Positions 1 to 8,615 of a DNA stretch of 64,000 bases are shown here, one piece after another (the first letter of the stretch is position 1; every line of letters starts with the position of its first letter). Both the position numbers and the translations under genes were made by a program. Source of the DNA: Betaproteobacteria bacterium (GTDB lineage: Bacteria; Pseudomonadota; Gammaproteobacteria; Burkholderiales; Usitatibacteraceae); contig JADJMI010000001.1 in the NCBI GenBank assembly GCA_016709665.1, forward strand, positions 806,001 to 870,000. The letters run 5' to 3'. Under the pieces are notes generated by a model. It saw nothing but the letters and a program-made list of their open reading frames with translations, made no database searches and was not told the origin of the DNA.

Positions 1-405
1 CACGAAGATCGGTGCGATCTGGATGAGATTCTCCCGGATGTAGAGCCGGGCCTTCTCGTGCGCCTTGGCCGGACCGCCTTCGAGCGCCTTCACGTGCGTG
101 AACAGTTCCTGCTCGAAGCGGAACAGGAACAGCCGCGCGCGGGCGCGCATGACCGGATCCGCCGGCATGAGCTGCGGGTGCGGGAATCGCTCGTCGATGT
201 ACTCGTTGATGATGTTCGACTCGTAGAGCACGAGGTCGCGTTCGACGAGAACGGGCGTCGTGTTGTACGGGTTCATCACGGCGAGGTCCTCGGGCTTGTT
301 CATGAGGTCCACGTCGATGATCTCGAAATCCATCCCCTTCTCGTACAGGACGATCCGGCACCGGTGGCTGAAGGGATCCGTGATCCCCGAATACAGCGTC
401 ATCAT
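1..405 (-). CDS. sspA: Stringent starvation protein A (partial, 3' end outside window)
   Basis: Glutathione-S-transferase-fold protein that binds RNA polymerase in stringent and stationary-phase responses (family knowledge). Visible are the thioredoxin-like N-terminal half, beginning MMTLYSGITDPFSHRCR, then ESNIINEYIDERFPHP, a hallmark of SspA, and the first helices of the alpha-helical GST domain. About 135 of the usual ~200 residues are present; the rest runs off the left edge. The start is a double ATG (405 or 402) with an AGGGG stretch just upstream. It follows petC on the same strand after 137 bp. That gap shows no obvious terminator. sspB would be expected next, outside the window. Confidence 0.9.
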   Translation of the reverse strand, partial: MMTLYSGITDPFSHRCRIVLYEKGMDFEIIDVDLMNKPEDLAVMNPYNTTPVLVERDLVLYESNIINEYIDERFPHPQLMPADPVMRARARLFLFRFEQELFTHVKALEGGPAKAHEKARLYIRENLIQIAPIFV

Positions 406-542
406 TTTCTGTTCACCCCTAGTTTTTGTCCCCCGGGCCGCAGTCCGCGCCCGTCCCACGAGAGTCCCACCCCTTGAAGCGACGAGCCCGATGCGCCCTC
501 ACGGGAATCGCACCGGGCGCGATCACGAACGCCGCCGGGCGG

Positions 543-1250
543 CTAGCGCACGTCCTTCCAGTATTCCTTCTTGAGCAGCAGCGTGAGCACGAAGAACGCG
601 GCGAGGAAGAACATCACGACGATCCCGATCTGCACGCGCTTGGTCCGGGCCGGCTCCCCCAGGTAGGTGAGGAAGTTCACGAGGTCTCCCACGTAACGGT
701 CGTACTCCGCGGGAGGAATCTTTCCCGGCCGGTCGAGCGTGAGCTTGCCCCCGCCATGCTCGTCCGCCTTGAAAGACTGGTCCCCCTGGTACTCCCAGAG
801 GACGTGCGGCATGCCGACGTTCGGGAAGACGGTGTTGTTCCACCCCGACTTGGCGGCCGGATCCTTGTAGAAGCTGCGCATGTAGGTGTAGAGCCAATCG
901 GAGCCGCGCGAGCGGGCGACGAGCGAGAGATCCGGCGGGTTCACGCCGAACCACTCCTTGCCGTCCTTCGCGGCGAGGGTCGTGGTCATCGGGTCACCGA
1001 CCTTCTCGCCCGTCAGGATGAGGTTCTCCTTGATCTGCGCCTCGGTAAGGCCGAGATCCGTGAGGCGGCCATAACGCATGTACTGGGCCGAGTGGCAGTT
1101 CAGGCAGTGGTTCACGAAGATCTGCGCACCGCGCTGAAGCGACGACTTGTCGTTCAGGTTGACGGGCGCGGTATCGAGGTGGACCGAAGCGCCGGAGGCG
1201 AATGCGAGCCCCGGGAAGGCGAAAAGGACAACGGCGATGAGCTTTTTCAT
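543..1250 (-). CDS. petC: Cytochrome c1 of the bc1 complex
   Basis: Membrane-anchored c-type cytochrome that passes electrons from the Rieske protein to soluble cytochrome c. The 235-aa product has a cleavable signal peptide (about residues 1-19, ending AFASG), a single heme site CLNCH at 49-53, a downstream VGMPHV that can supply the Met axial ligand, and a C-terminal anchor helix followed by LLKKEYWKDVR. The ATG shares one base with the petB stop (TGATG), which fixes the start and shows translational coupling. A longer in-frame reading that runs through petB and petA is not real. Third gene of the petABC operon. Confidence 0.95.
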   Translation of the reverse strand: MKKLIAVVLFAFPGLAFASGASVHLDTAPVNLNDKSSLQRGAQIFVNHCLNCHSAQYMRYGRLTDLGLTEAQIKENLILTGEKVGDPMTTTLAAKDGKEWFGVNPPDLSLVARSRGSDWLYTYMRSFYKDPAAKSGWNNTVFPNVGMPHVLWEYQGDQSFKADEHGGGKLTLDRPGKIPPAEYDRYVGDLVNFLTYLGEPARTKRVQIGIVVMFFLAAFFVLTLLLKKEYWKDVR

Positions 1251-2563
1251 CAGTAGGTCACCCGCGACGGGACAGGCTTCTCCTGGTCCTTCGCCGTGTA
1301 CCAGGGCATCAGGACGAAGAAGGCGAAATAGACGGCGGTCAGCACCCGGGCCACCCAGGTCGCCACGTAGTCTCCGCCGACGACCGGAAGCCCCTTCGGG
1401 AACTCGCCCCAGATGTTCGTCGGCTCGACTCCCAGGTAACCCAGGACCACGAAGCTCACGATGAATGCCGCGAAGAAGCCGCGATACAGCGTCCCCCGGT
1501 AGCGGATCGACTTCGCCTTGCCGCGATCGAGCCAGGGCAGCGCGAAGAGGATCATCACCGCCGCGCCCATCACGATCACGCCCCAGACCTGCATGTTGAA
1601 GAAGGACGGAACGGCCCGCAGCATCGCGTAGAACGGCGTGAAGTACCAGACCGGCGCGATGTGCGTGGGTGTCACCAGCGGGTCTGCCGGGACGAAGTTG
1701 TTGTATTCGAGGAAATAGCCCCCCACCTCCGGCGCGAAGAATATGATCGCCGAAAAGACGATCAGGAAGACCGCGACGCCGACCATGTCCTTCACCGTGT
1801 AGTACGGGTGGAACGGGATGCCGTCCTTGGGGGTGCCGGTCTTCGGGTCCATCGTCTCGTAGATCTCGACGCCGTCCGGGTTGTTCGAGCCCGTCTCGTG
1901 CAGCGCCATCAGGTGCGCGACCACCAGGCCCAGCAGGGCCATCGGGATCGCGATCACGTGCAGCGCGAAGAACCGGTTGAGCGTGGCGTCGGAGACGTTG
2001 TAGTCGCCCCGGATCCAGATCGCGAGGTCCTCGCCGATGATGGGGATGGTACCGAACAGGTTGATGATGACCTGCGCGCCCCAGAAGGACATCTGGCCCC
2101 AGGGAAGCAGGTAGCCGAAGAAGGCCTCGGCCATGAGGCACAGGTAGATGAGGACACCGAAGATCCACGTGAGCTCGCGAGGCTTGCGGTAGGAGCCGTA
2201 CATGATCCCGCGGCACATGTGCAGGTAGACCATGATGAAGAACGCCGACGCGCCGGTCGAATGGATGTACCGGATGAGCCAGCCGCCCGGAACGTCCCGC
2301 ATGATGTATTCGACGGACGCGAAGGCCGTCTCGGCCCCCGGCTTGTAGTTCATCGTGAGGAAGATCCCCGATACGATCTGGATGACCAGGACGACCAGGG
2401 AAAGCGAGCCGAAGAAGTACCAGAAGTTCATGTTCTTCGGCGCGTAGTACTCGGCCACCTGGCTCTTGTACAGCGCCACCAGCGGGAAGCGCTGGTCGAC
2501 CCAGGTGAGGACGCCGTTGAGCCGGCCCGCGCCGGTGACCGGCGGCTTGTTGAGGACGGCCAT
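1250..2563 (-). CDS. petB: Cytochrome b of the bc1 complex
   Basis: Integral membrane quinol-oxidising subunit of respiratory complex III. The 437-aa length fits a full cytochrome b with about eight helices. Likely heme-ligand histidines are H101 and H115 in helix B and H202 and H217 in helix D. The Qo-site motif reads PVWY near residue 304, where mitochondria have PEWY; my recollection is that PVWY occurs in beta- and gammaproteobacteria. GSNNPDG after helix D is typical of the family. The gene starts 3 bp after petA stops and overlaps petC by one base, so the three subunits are co-transcribed. Confidence 0.96.
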   Translation of the reverse strand: MAVLNKPPVTGAGRLNGVLTWVDQRFPLVALYKSQVAEYYAPKNMNFWYFFGSLSLVVLVIQIVSGIFLTMNYKPGAETAFASVEYIMRDVPGGWLIRYIHSTGASAFFIMVYLHMCRGIMYGSYRKPRELTWIFGVLIYLCLMAEAFFGYLLPWGQMSFWGAQVIINLFGTIPIIGEDLAIWIRGDYNVSDATLNRFFALHVIAIPMALLGLVVAHLMALHETGSNNPDGVEIYETMDPKTGTPKDGIPFHPYYTVKDMVGVAVFLIVFSAIIFFAPEVGGYFLEYNNFVPADPLVTPTHIAPVWYFTPFYAMLRAVPSFFNMQVWGVIVMGAAVMILFALPWLDRGKAKSIRYRGTLYRGFFAAFIVSFVVLGYLGVEPTNIWGEFPKGLPVVGGDYVATWVARVLTAVYFAFFVLMPWYTAKDQEKPVPSRVTY

Positions 2564-2566
2564 GGG

Positions 2567-3169
2567 TCAGGCTCCCTTCGTGTCTTCGCCGACGACCACC
2601 ACGTTTTCGGCGTAGCGATGGGGCGGGACATCCAAGTTGGTCGGGGCGGGCGAGCCGTTGAAGACGCGTCCGGACAGGTCGAATCGGGAATTGTGGCAGG
2701 GACAGTAGTAGCCACCCGGCCAGTCCTTGCCCATGTCGGAGGCGGCGCCGACTTCCTTCTTGAGCGTGGGGGAGCAGCCCAGGTGGGTGCAAACGCCGAC
2801 CGCCACGAAAACCTCCGGCTTGATCGACCGGCCGATGCCCTTGACGTAATCGGGCTGCTTGGACGACTTGGAGCCCGGGTCCGCAAGCAGCGAATCGTTC
2901 TTCTCGAGCTGGGCGAGCATTTCGGGCGTGCGGCGCAGCACCCAGACGGGCTTGCCGCGCCATTCGAGCGTCACCTGCTGGCCGGGCTCGAGCTTGGAGA
3001 CGTCGAGCTGGACCGGCGCGCCGGCCGCGAGGGCCCGGGCACTGGGGAACCAGCTGGCGAGGAAGGGAACGGCGACGGCGCCGGCGGCCGCGGCGCTGGC
3101 CGCGGTGGTGGCGACGATCAGGAAGCGGCGCTTCCTCTCGTCGACCTGGTCATGGACGATGGCGGTCAT
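2567..3169 (-). CDS. petA: Rieske iron-sulfur subunit of the bc1 complex
   Basis: The 200-aa high-potential 2Fe-2S protein takes the first electron from quinol at the Qo site. The cluster-binding boxes CTHLGC and CPCHNS are intact in the C-terminal half. The N-terminus has a twin-arginine-like signal anchor (RKRRFLIVAT followed by an Ala-rich hydrophobic segment), as is normal for Rieske proteins, which are inserted by Tat. tatABC lies 1.3 kb away on the same strand. First gene of petABC; a candidate promoter lies upstream in the 161-bp divergent gap to htrA. Confidence 0.96.
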   Translation of the reverse strand: MTAIVHDQVDERKRRFLIVATTAASAAAAGAVAVPFLASWFPSARALAAGAPVQLDVSKLEPGQQVTLEWRGKPVWVLRRTPEMLAQLEKNDSLLADPGSKSSKQPDYVKGIGRSIKPEVFVAVGVCTHLGCSPTLKKEVGAASDMGKDWPGGYYCPCHNSRFDLSGRVFNGSPAPTNLDVPPHRYAENVVVVGEDTKGA

Positions 3170-3216
3170 TGCGGGCGGGGGGGCGGGTGGGGAATGGGGG
3201 AGGAGGTTCGCCCGCC

Positions 3217-3245
3217 ATTTTAGCCGATTCCCCGCCAGTACTTAA
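3217..3245 (-). promoter_or_regulatory. Candidate sigma70 promoter of petABC
   Basis: On the minus strand the sequence reads TTAAGT, 17 bp, TAAAAT. The -10 matches 5 of 6 consensus bases and the -35 matches 3. Predicted start of transcription is about 40 bp before the petA ATG. Placement in the divergent petA/htrA gap supports it; there is no experimental evidence. Confidence 0.4.
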
Positions 3246-3267
3246 GCCCTTTGGACACCGGTCAGGG

Positions 3268-3296
3268 TTGACGCCCCCCCGCCCCCCCCGTAGATT
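3268..3296 (+). promoter_or_regulatory. Candidate sigma70 promoter of htrA
   Basis: TTGACG, 17 bp of mostly C, then TAGATT (5/6 and 4/6 matches). It ends 35 bp before the ATG at 3331. It lies back to back with the pet promoter candidate. The pattern is a vegetative promoter rather than a sigmaE-type one. Confidence 0.45.
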
Positions 3297-3330
3297 TCCC
3301 TTCCCTGCCGCCCGCCCCACCCCTTCCGAG

Positions 3331-4485
3331 ATGCGTCGCCTCTGGCTGGTTTTCGCCCAGGTCGTTACCGTGACCCTGGGCGTCCTGTTCGTCATCAGCC
3401 TGGTGAAACCCGACTGGCTGGCCACCCGTTCGAGCGTCGTGGCGATCCAGGAGTCGGCTCAGGTCGTTCCGACGGGCGCCGCCCCGACCGCCGGGCGCGC
3501 ATCCTATCGGGATGCCGCGCAAAAGGCCGTGCCATCGGTCGTGAACATCTCGGCCACCAAGGAGGTGAAGCGCCGAAGCCCCATGCTGGACGATCCGGCG
3601 TTCCGGCGATTCTTCGGCGATCGGTTCAACGTGCCGGAAACCCAGCAGTCGCTCGGATCGGGTGTCGTCGTCAGCCGGGAAGGGTTCATTCTCACCAATG
3701 ACCACGTCGTGGACGGCGTGACCGAGATCCGGGTGACGCTGAACGACGGGCGTACGGTGCCGGGAAAGATCGTCGGTTCCGACCCCGAAACGGACCTGGC
3801 GGTCGTGCGCATCTCCGCGCCCGGGCTCACCCCGGTCACTTTCGGACAATCCGACCAGCTCAAGGTGGGCGACGTCGTCCTGGCCATCGGCGACCCCTTC
3901 AGCGTCGGGCAGACGGTCACCATGGGCATCGTGAGTGCCCTGGGACGCGAGATCGGGGCCGCCAATCCCTACGGGAGCTTCATCCAGACCGATGCCGCCA
4001 TCAACCCGGGCAACTCCGGCGGGGCCTTGATCGATGCCGCCGGCAACCTGGTCGGCATCAACACCCTCATTTTTTCCCGTTCCGGGGGCTACCAGGGCAT
4101 CGGGTTCGCCATCCCGGTGAGCCTCGCCAAGAAGGTGATGGAGGAAATCATCGAGACGGGCGCCGTCACCCGGGGCTGGTTCGGGGTGGAGGTGGCGAAC
4201 ATCACGCCGGAATTGGCCGAGTCGCTCGCCCTTTCGGGCACGCGCGGCGCCATCGTCGGCGGTATCGAGCGTGGCAGCCCGGCCGAGCGGGCCGGAATCC
4301 GGCTCGGCGACGTGATCGTCAAGGTGGGCGAGCGGGCCGTGCCGGACATGAATGCGGCGCTCAACGCGATCGCGGACATCCCGCCCGGCAAGACGGTCGC
4401 CGTTTCGGTGCTTCGCCGCAACCAGGAAGTCGGCCTTTCCGTAACCGTCGGAAAGCGCCGGCCCCGCGCCGGCGGCGAGGAATAG
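3331..4485 (+). CDS. Periplasmic serine protease, HtrA/DegQ-DegS type
   Basis: ATP-independent trypsin-like protease for envelope quality control. The 384-aa product has an N-terminal signal anchor (about 5-25), a protease domain with catalytic H125 (TNDHVVDG), D155 (PETDLAVV) and S229 (NPGNSGGAL), and one C-terminal PDZ domain (about 285-375). A single PDZ domain and an uncleaved-looking anchor resemble DegS; most betaproteobacterial copies next to petA are annotated as Do-like/DegQ. The ATG at 3331 is chosen because it starts immediately before the hydrophobic segment; an upstream in-frame ATG would add a Gly/Pro-rich stretch. It converges on tatC with only 6 bp between them. Confidence 0.92.
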   Translation: MRRLWLVFAQVVTVTLGVLFVISLVKPDWLATRSSVVAIQESAQVVPTGAAPTAGRASYRDAAQKAVPSVVNISATKEVKRRSPMLDDPAFRRFFGDRFNVPETQQSLGSGVVVSREGFILTNDHVVDGVTEIRVTLNDGRTVPGKIVGSDPETDLAVVRISAPGLTPVTFGQSDQLKVGDVVLAIGDPFSVGQTVTMGIVSALGREIGAANPYGSFIQTDAAINPGNSGGALIDAAGNLVGINTLIFSRSGGYQGIGFAIPVSLAKKVMEEIIETGAVTRGWFGVEVANITPELAESLALSGTRGAIVGGIERGSPAERAGIRLGDVIVKVGERAVPDMNAALNAIADIPPGKTVAVSVLRRNQEVGLSVTVGKRRPRAGGEE

Positions 4486-4491
4486 CCGGCG

Positions 4492-5247
4492 CTAGCCCTC
4501 GGCAGCGCCCGCGTCGACCGCTGGCTTGCGCTTCTCGATGAACTGGGAGACGAAGATCCCCAGTTCGTAGAGGATGCAAAGCGGGATCGCGAGCATCAAC
4601 TGGGAGACCACGTCGGGCGGCGTCACGACCGCCGCGACCACGAAAGCGCCCACGATCACGTACGGCCGGATCTCCCGGAGCTTTTCCACCGAGATGATGC
4701 CGGAGAGCACGAGGACCACCACGACCACGGGCACCTCGAAGGTCACCCCGAAGGCGACGAACATGCCGAGCACGAAGTTGAAATAGGCCTCGATGTCCGG
4801 CGCCACCGTGATGGATTTCGGCGCGAACGACGAGATGAACTTGAACACCGTCCCGAAAACGAAGAAATAGCAGAAGGCCATCCCCGCGAAGAAGAGCAGC
4901 GTGCTCGAGACCACGAGCGGCAGCACGAGCTTCTTTTCGTGCGCGTAGAGGCCCGGCGCCACGAAAGCCCAGGCCTGGTAGAGCAGGTAAGGCAAGGCCG
5001 CCAGGAAGGACACCATCAGCGCGATTTTCATGGGTATGAAAAACGGCGTGATGACCCCCGTGGCGATCATTCGGGAGCCCTCCGGCAACGCGTTCATCAT
5101 CGGCTGGGCGAGCAGGTCGTAGAGCTCCGAGGCGTAGAAGAACGCCGGCAGGAAGCACAGCCCCACGACCATGAGCGCACGCACCAGGCGTTCGCGCAGC
5201 TCGATGAGGTGCGAGATGAAGGTCTCCTGGACCCCTTCGTCCGTCAT
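4492..5247 (-). CDS. tatC: Sec-independent protein translocase TatC
   Basis: Polytopic receptor that binds twin-arginine signal peptides together with TatB. The 251-aa product starts MTDEGVQETFISHLIELRER, the conserved TatC N-terminus, and shows six hydrophobic segments; FVAPGLYAHEKK in the first periplasmic/cytoplasmic region and VTPPDVVSQ near the end are family signatures. The ATG lies in an ATGA arrangement whose TGA closes tatB in the +1 frame. In the sequence as given, tatB reads straight into tatC in one frame with no stop; see the tatB entry. Confidence 0.93.
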   Translation of the reverse strand: MTDEGVQETFISHLIELRERLVRALMVVGLCFLPAFFYASELYDLLAQPMMNALPEGSRMIATGVITPFFIPMKIALMVSFLAALPYLLYQAWAFVAPGLYAHEKKLVLPLVVSSTLLFFAGMAFCYFFVFGTVFKFISSFAPKSITVAPDIEAYFNFVLGMFVAFGVTFEVPVVVVVLVLSGIISVEKLREIRPYVIVGAFVVAAVVTPPDVVSQLMLAIPLCILYELGIFVSQFIEKRKPAVDAGAAEG

Positions 5248-5691
5248 GGCGAGGCGGAAGGCTTGGCGGCAGGAACTTCGGCCGGCTCGCCGATCCCCAG
5301 CTCGAGCTGCGGGGAGGCAGGGCGACGGCTCCGGCGCGGGGAGCGGCATCGGGGCTTCTGCCGGGGAGGTCTCGCCCGCAGGCTCGGCCGGGTTCACCTG
5401 ACGTTCGATGTCGCGCTCGACCTCGCGGATCTCATCTTCCGTCTTGCGGGCCTGCGATTCCACGTCCTGCTGGAAGCCGCGCGCCGCACTCTCGAATTCG
5501 GTCTTCACCTTCGAGAGCTCGGAGGCGTCCATCTCGCGGTTGATGTCCGATTTCACCTGCGCGACGTAGCGCTGCAGGCGCCCGAACAGGTGGCCGAGCG
5601 TGCGCGCGACCTTCGGCAGGCGCTCGGGGCCGATGACCACGAGGGCCACGACCCCGATGATGAGCATCTCGGAGAAAGCGATGTCGAACAT
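5244..5691 (-). CDS. tatB: Sec-independent protein translocase TatB (apparent frameshift near the 3' end)
   Basis: Single-span Tat component. The N-terminus MFDIAFSEMLIIGVVALVVIG followed by PERLPKVARTLG is diagnostic, then comes a long charged amphipathic region. Around 5300-5325 the reading changes character: the given frame continues into PCLPAARAGDRRAG and then directly into TatC, giving a 399-aa TatB-TatC fusion. The +1 frame reads QLELGIGEPAEVPAAKPSASP then TGA, which overlaps the tatC ATG (ATGA), as expected for normal tatB. One extra base in the C-rich run around 5310 explains both facts. An in-frame fusion or sequence error are the alternatives; I favour error. Confidence 0.82.
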
Positions 5692-5732
5692 GGGGAAAGG
5701 CCGGGGCCCTGGGCGCCCGGTCCTTGGGGCCG

Positions 5733-5954
5733 TCAGGTCTTCTGCCGGTCCTTGATCTCGCCTTCGACGGTGGCGCCGGAGGCAGCGATCTCGCCGGCAG
5801 CCTTCTTGGCCTCTTCCTCGCCCTTCATGCCGTCCTTGAAGCCCTTCACCGCGCCGCCGAGGTCGCTGCCGATGTTGCGCAGCTTCTTGGTGCCGAACAC
5901 GAGCAGGACGATGACGAGGACGATCAACCAGTGCCAGATGCTGAATGAACCCAT
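5733..5954 (-). CDS. tatA: Sec-independent protein translocase TatA
   Basis: Pore-forming Tat subunit of 73 aa: one N-terminal membrane helix (WHWLIVLVIVLLVFG), the FGTKKLRNIGSDLG hinge and amphipathic helix, and a charged tail. Forty-one bp upstream of tatB. Order hisE-hinT-tatA-tatB-tatC is the usual betaproteobacterial arrangement at the end of the his operon. Confidence 0.95.
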   Translation of the reverse strand: MGSFSIWHWLIVLVIVLLVFGTKKLRNIGSDLGGAVKGFKDGMKGEEEAKKAAGEIAASGATVEGEIKDRQKT

Positions 5955-5981
5955 GGAACGCTCCTGGAGGGGCCCGCCGCG

Positions 5982-6341
5982 CTATTCCTTCGCGATCATG
6001 CGCGGAAGGGGGGACGGGCCGCCGAGAATGTGGACGTGCAAATGATACACGTCCTGCCGACCGATCCGCCCCGTGTTCACGATGGTCCGGAATCCGTCGA
6101 CGGATCCCTGCTCCCGGGCGAGCCGGCCCGCCAGCGCCAGGATGCGCCCCAGCACCGGCGCATCGGCATCGCCGGCCTCGGCGAGCGAAGGCAGGTGGTC
6201 CTTCGGAATCATGAGGAAATGAACAGGGGCGGAGGGATGGATGTCGTGGAAGGCGAGTATTTCGTCGTCCTCGAAGACTTTATTCGCGGGGATCTCGCCC
6301 GCGGCGATCTTGCAGAAGATGCAGGACGGGTCGCGTCTCAT
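5982..6341 (-). CDS. hinT: HIT-family purine nucleoside phosphoramidase
   Basis: Histidine-triad hydrolase (119 aa) that cleaves AMP-linked phosphoramidates. CIFCKIAAGEIPA at the N-terminus and the triad HLHVHIL near residue 100 are seen. Three bp follow hisE, so it is likely translated as part of the his-tat operon; the enzyme has no known direct role in histidine synthesis. Confidence 0.93.
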   Translation of the reverse strand: MRRDPSCIFCKIAAGEIPANKVFEDDEILAFHDIHPSAPVHFLMIPKDHLPSLAEAGDADAPVLGRILALAGRLAREQGSVDGFRTIVNTGRIGRQDVYHLHVHILGGPSPLPRMIAKE

Positions 6342-6344
6342 GTC

Positions 6345-6662
6345 CTATTCCTTTCGGGATGCCTTCTCATCGAGCCCCGAGCGTCCCTCGCGGCGCTCGA
6401 GCTCCGCGAGCACGTCCGCGACCTTGACGCCCTGCCGGTCCAGCAGGACCACGCAGTGGAACCAGAGATCGGCCATCTCGGCGACGAGCGCCGGCCTTAC
6501 GCCCGACTTGCCGGCGATGACGGTTTCCGTCGCCTCCTCGCCGACCTTCTTGAGGATGGAGTCGAGGCCCTTGGCATTGAGCCTCGCGACGTACGAGGTG
6601 CCCGGGTCGCCGCCGCGGCGTTCGGCGATCGCGGCCTCGAGGCGCTCGAGGATGGTACTCAT
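6345..6662 (-). CDS. hisE: Phosphoribosyl-ATP pyrophosphatase
   Basis: Second step of histidine synthesis: PR-ATP to PR-AMP plus PPi. The 105-aa all-alpha MazG-like protein shows KKVGEEATETVIA and AEMADLWFH, which carry the Mg-binding acidic residues. The start at 6662 overlaps the hisI stop by 4 bp (ATGA); a longer in-frame reading through hisI is spurious. hisI and hisE are separate genes here, as in other betaproteobacteria, unlike the fused enterobacterial hisIE. Confidence 0.94.
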   Translation of the reverse strand: MSTILERLEAAIAERRGGDPGTSYVARLNAKGLDSILKKVGEEATETVIAGKSGVRPALVAEMADLWFHCVVLLDRQGVKVADVLAELERREGRSGLDEKASRKE

Positions 6663-7051
6663 GGGCGGAACCCTCCGGAATTCGCGAGAACCGGCTCGGT
6701 CACCCTCCATTCGGGCGCGGAACCGGCCGTTTCGAGGCGATTGAAGAAGCAGCGGCGGCGCCCCGTATGGCAGGCGATGCCGCCCACCTGCTCGACGCGC
6801 AGCAGAACCGCGTCGGCATCGCAGTCCAGGCGGATCTCCACCACGCGTTGCAGGTGGCCTGAAGTCTCGCCCTTTCGCCAGAGGCTTTTCCGGGAACGCG
6901 ACCAGTAGGTGGCTTCGCCCGACTTCAGGGTGAGGGCGAGCGACTCGCGATTCATCCAGGCCATCATCAGGACTTCGCCCGAGGCGCTGTCCTGCACGAT
7001 GGCCGGCACGAGGCCGTCCGCGTTCCAGGCGATGGCGTCGAGATAGTCCAT
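6659..7051 (-). CDS. hisI: Phosphoribosyl-AMP cyclohydrolase
   Basis: Third step of histidine synthesis, opening the purine ring of PR-AMP. The 130-aa protein contains the zinc/magnesium-binding motif LDCDADAVLL and GGIACHTGRRRCF. Two bp separate it from hisF and 4 bp overlap hisE, so it is translationally coupled on both sides. Confidence 0.95.
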   Translation of the reverse strand: MDYLDAIAWNADGLVPAIVQDSASGEVLMMAWMNRESLALTLKSGEATYWSRSRKSLWRKGETSGHLQRVVEIRLDCDADAVLLRVEQVGGIACHTGRRRCFFNRLETAGSAPEWRVTEPVLANSGGFRP

Positions 7052-7053
7052 CG

Positions 7054-7815
7054 CTAGAGCCGCATCTCGATGCCTCGGTCGGCCATGAAGCGCTTGGCCT
7101 GCCCGACGGTGAATTCACCGTAGTGGAAGATCGACGCGGCGAGGACCGCATCGGCCTCGCCCTCTTCCACGCCCTGGGCCAGGTGCTCGAGCGTGCCCAC
7201 GCCGCCGCTGGCGATGACCGGAACCGGCACGGCGCGGCTCACGGCCCTCGTGAGCTGCAGGTCGAAGCCCGCCTTCGTGCCGTCGCGATCCATGCTGGTG
7301 AGCAGGATCTCGCCCGCGCCCAGGTCGCACATCCGCCGCGCCCACGCGATGGCATCGAGCCCCGTGGGGTTGCGTCCGCCGTGCGTGAACACCTCCCAGC
7401 GGTCCGGGCCCACCGATTTCGCGTCCACGGCCACGACGATCGCCTGCGAGCCGAACCGGTGCGCGCTGTCGGCCACCAGCGACGGGTTCTGGACCGCCGC
7501 CGTGTTGATGCTGACCTTGTCCGCACCCGCATTGAGCAGCTTTCGAACATCCTCGACCTTGCGAACGCCCCCGCCGACCGTGAGCGGAATGAACACCTGG
7601 TCGGCCACCCGCTCGATGATCGGGACGATCGTGTCGCGCGCATCGCTGGAGGCGGTGATGTCGAGGAAGGTGATTTCATCCGCGCCGGCCTCGTCGTAGC
7701 GGCGCGCCACCTCGACCGGGTCCCCGGCATCACGCAGGCTCACGAAATTGACGCCCTTCACCACGCGACCGGCGTGCACGTCGAGGCAGGGAATGATTCG
7801 CTTGGCGAGTCCCAT
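7054..7815 (-). CDS. hisF: Imidazole glycerol phosphate synthase, cyclase subunit
   Basis: TIM-barrel synthase that uses ammonia from HisH to make imidazole glycerol phosphate and AICAR. The 253-aa protein has catalytic aspartates at D12 (IPCLDVHAG) and D131 (VAVDAKS), and the phosphate-binding loops GGGVR and ASGGVG. The partner hisH is 0.8 kb upstream with hisA between them, the standard order. Confidence 0.96.
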   Translation of the reverse strand: MGLAKRIIPCLDVHAGRVVKGVNFVSLRDAGDPVEVARRYDEAGADEITFLDITASSDARDTIVPIIERVADQVFIPLTVGGGVRKVEDVRKLLNAGADKVSINTAAVQNPSLVADSAHRFGSQAIVVAVDAKSVGPDRWEVFTHGGRNPTGLDAIAWARRMCDLGAGEILLTSMDRDGTKAGFDLQLTRAVSRAVPVPVIASGGVGTLEHLAQGVEEGEADAVLAASIFHYGEFTVGQAKRFMADRGIEMRL

Positions 7816-7853
7816 CGGGATCGTCGGGGCCTTCGGGACCGGCGGGAGGCCGG

Positions 7854-8590
7854 TCAGGCCTCGCCGTCGGCGAGCGCCTGGGCGGCCGCAAAATCGAGGC
7901 GGCCCTCGTAGATCGCCCGCCCGGTGATGGCCCCGGCAATGCCCTCGCCCTCCACGTCACGGAGCCGCTTCACGTCTTCCAGCCCGTTGAGGCCGCCGCT
8001 AGCGATGACGGGGATCGCGAGCGCCTGCGCCAGCCTCACGGTCGCTTCGATGTTGACGCCCTTCATCATCCCGTCGCGGCCGATGTCCGTGTAGATCACC
8101 GCCTCGACGCCGTAATCCTGGAAACGCCTGGCGAGGTCGATGACGTCGTGGCCCGTCAGCTTCGACCAGCCGTCCGTGGCGACTTTCCCGTCCTTGGCGT
8201 CCAGGCCGACCATGATGTGGCCGGGAAACGCGTCGCAAGCCTCGTGCAGGAAGCCGGGGTTCTTCACGGCCGCCGTTCCGATGATCACGTACGAGATACC
8301 GTCGTCCAGGTAGCGCTCGATGGTGTCGAGGTCGCGGATGCCGCCGCCCACCTGCACGGGATGTCCGAGTCGACCGCCGCGAGGATCGCCTTGATGGCGG
8401 GCTCGTTGCGCGGCTTGCCGGCGAAAGCGCCGTTCAAGTCGACGACATGCAGGCGCCGGGCACCCTGGTCCGCCCAATGGGCGGCCGTCTTGCCGGGGTC
8501 GTCCGAAAAGACCATCGCGGTCGCCATGTCGCCTTGTTCGAGGCGGACGCAACGGCCGTCTTTCAAGTCGATCGCGGGAATGATGAGCAT
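7854..8590 (-). CDS. hisA: ProFAR isomerase HisA, interrupted by a one-base deletion
   Basis: Isomerase of the fifth... ring-opening stage of histidine synthesis (ProFAR to PRFAR), a TIM barrel paralogous to HisF. The N-terminal part, MLIIPAIDLKDGRCVRLEQG with catalytic D8, is in one frame up to DSDIP; the rest (VQVGGGIRDLDT to the end, including YTDIGRDGMMKG with the second catalytic Asp) is in another. At 8355-8360 the sequence gives ATC CC GTG CAG where IPVQVGGG needs one more G. With that base restored the gene encodes 245 aa, normal length. Every other his gene is intact, so a sequence error is more likely than a real histidine auxotrophy. Confidence 0.88.
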
Positions 8591-8615
8591 GGGCCGGTAG
8601 GGATGGGGAGCCGGG

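Noticed and set aside
543..2963. An 806-aa reading on the minus strand that spans petC, petB and part of petA
   Set aside because: Only its last 235 residues (petC) look like a protein; the rest is the wrong frame of petB and petA. The petC start is fixed by the TGATG overlap.
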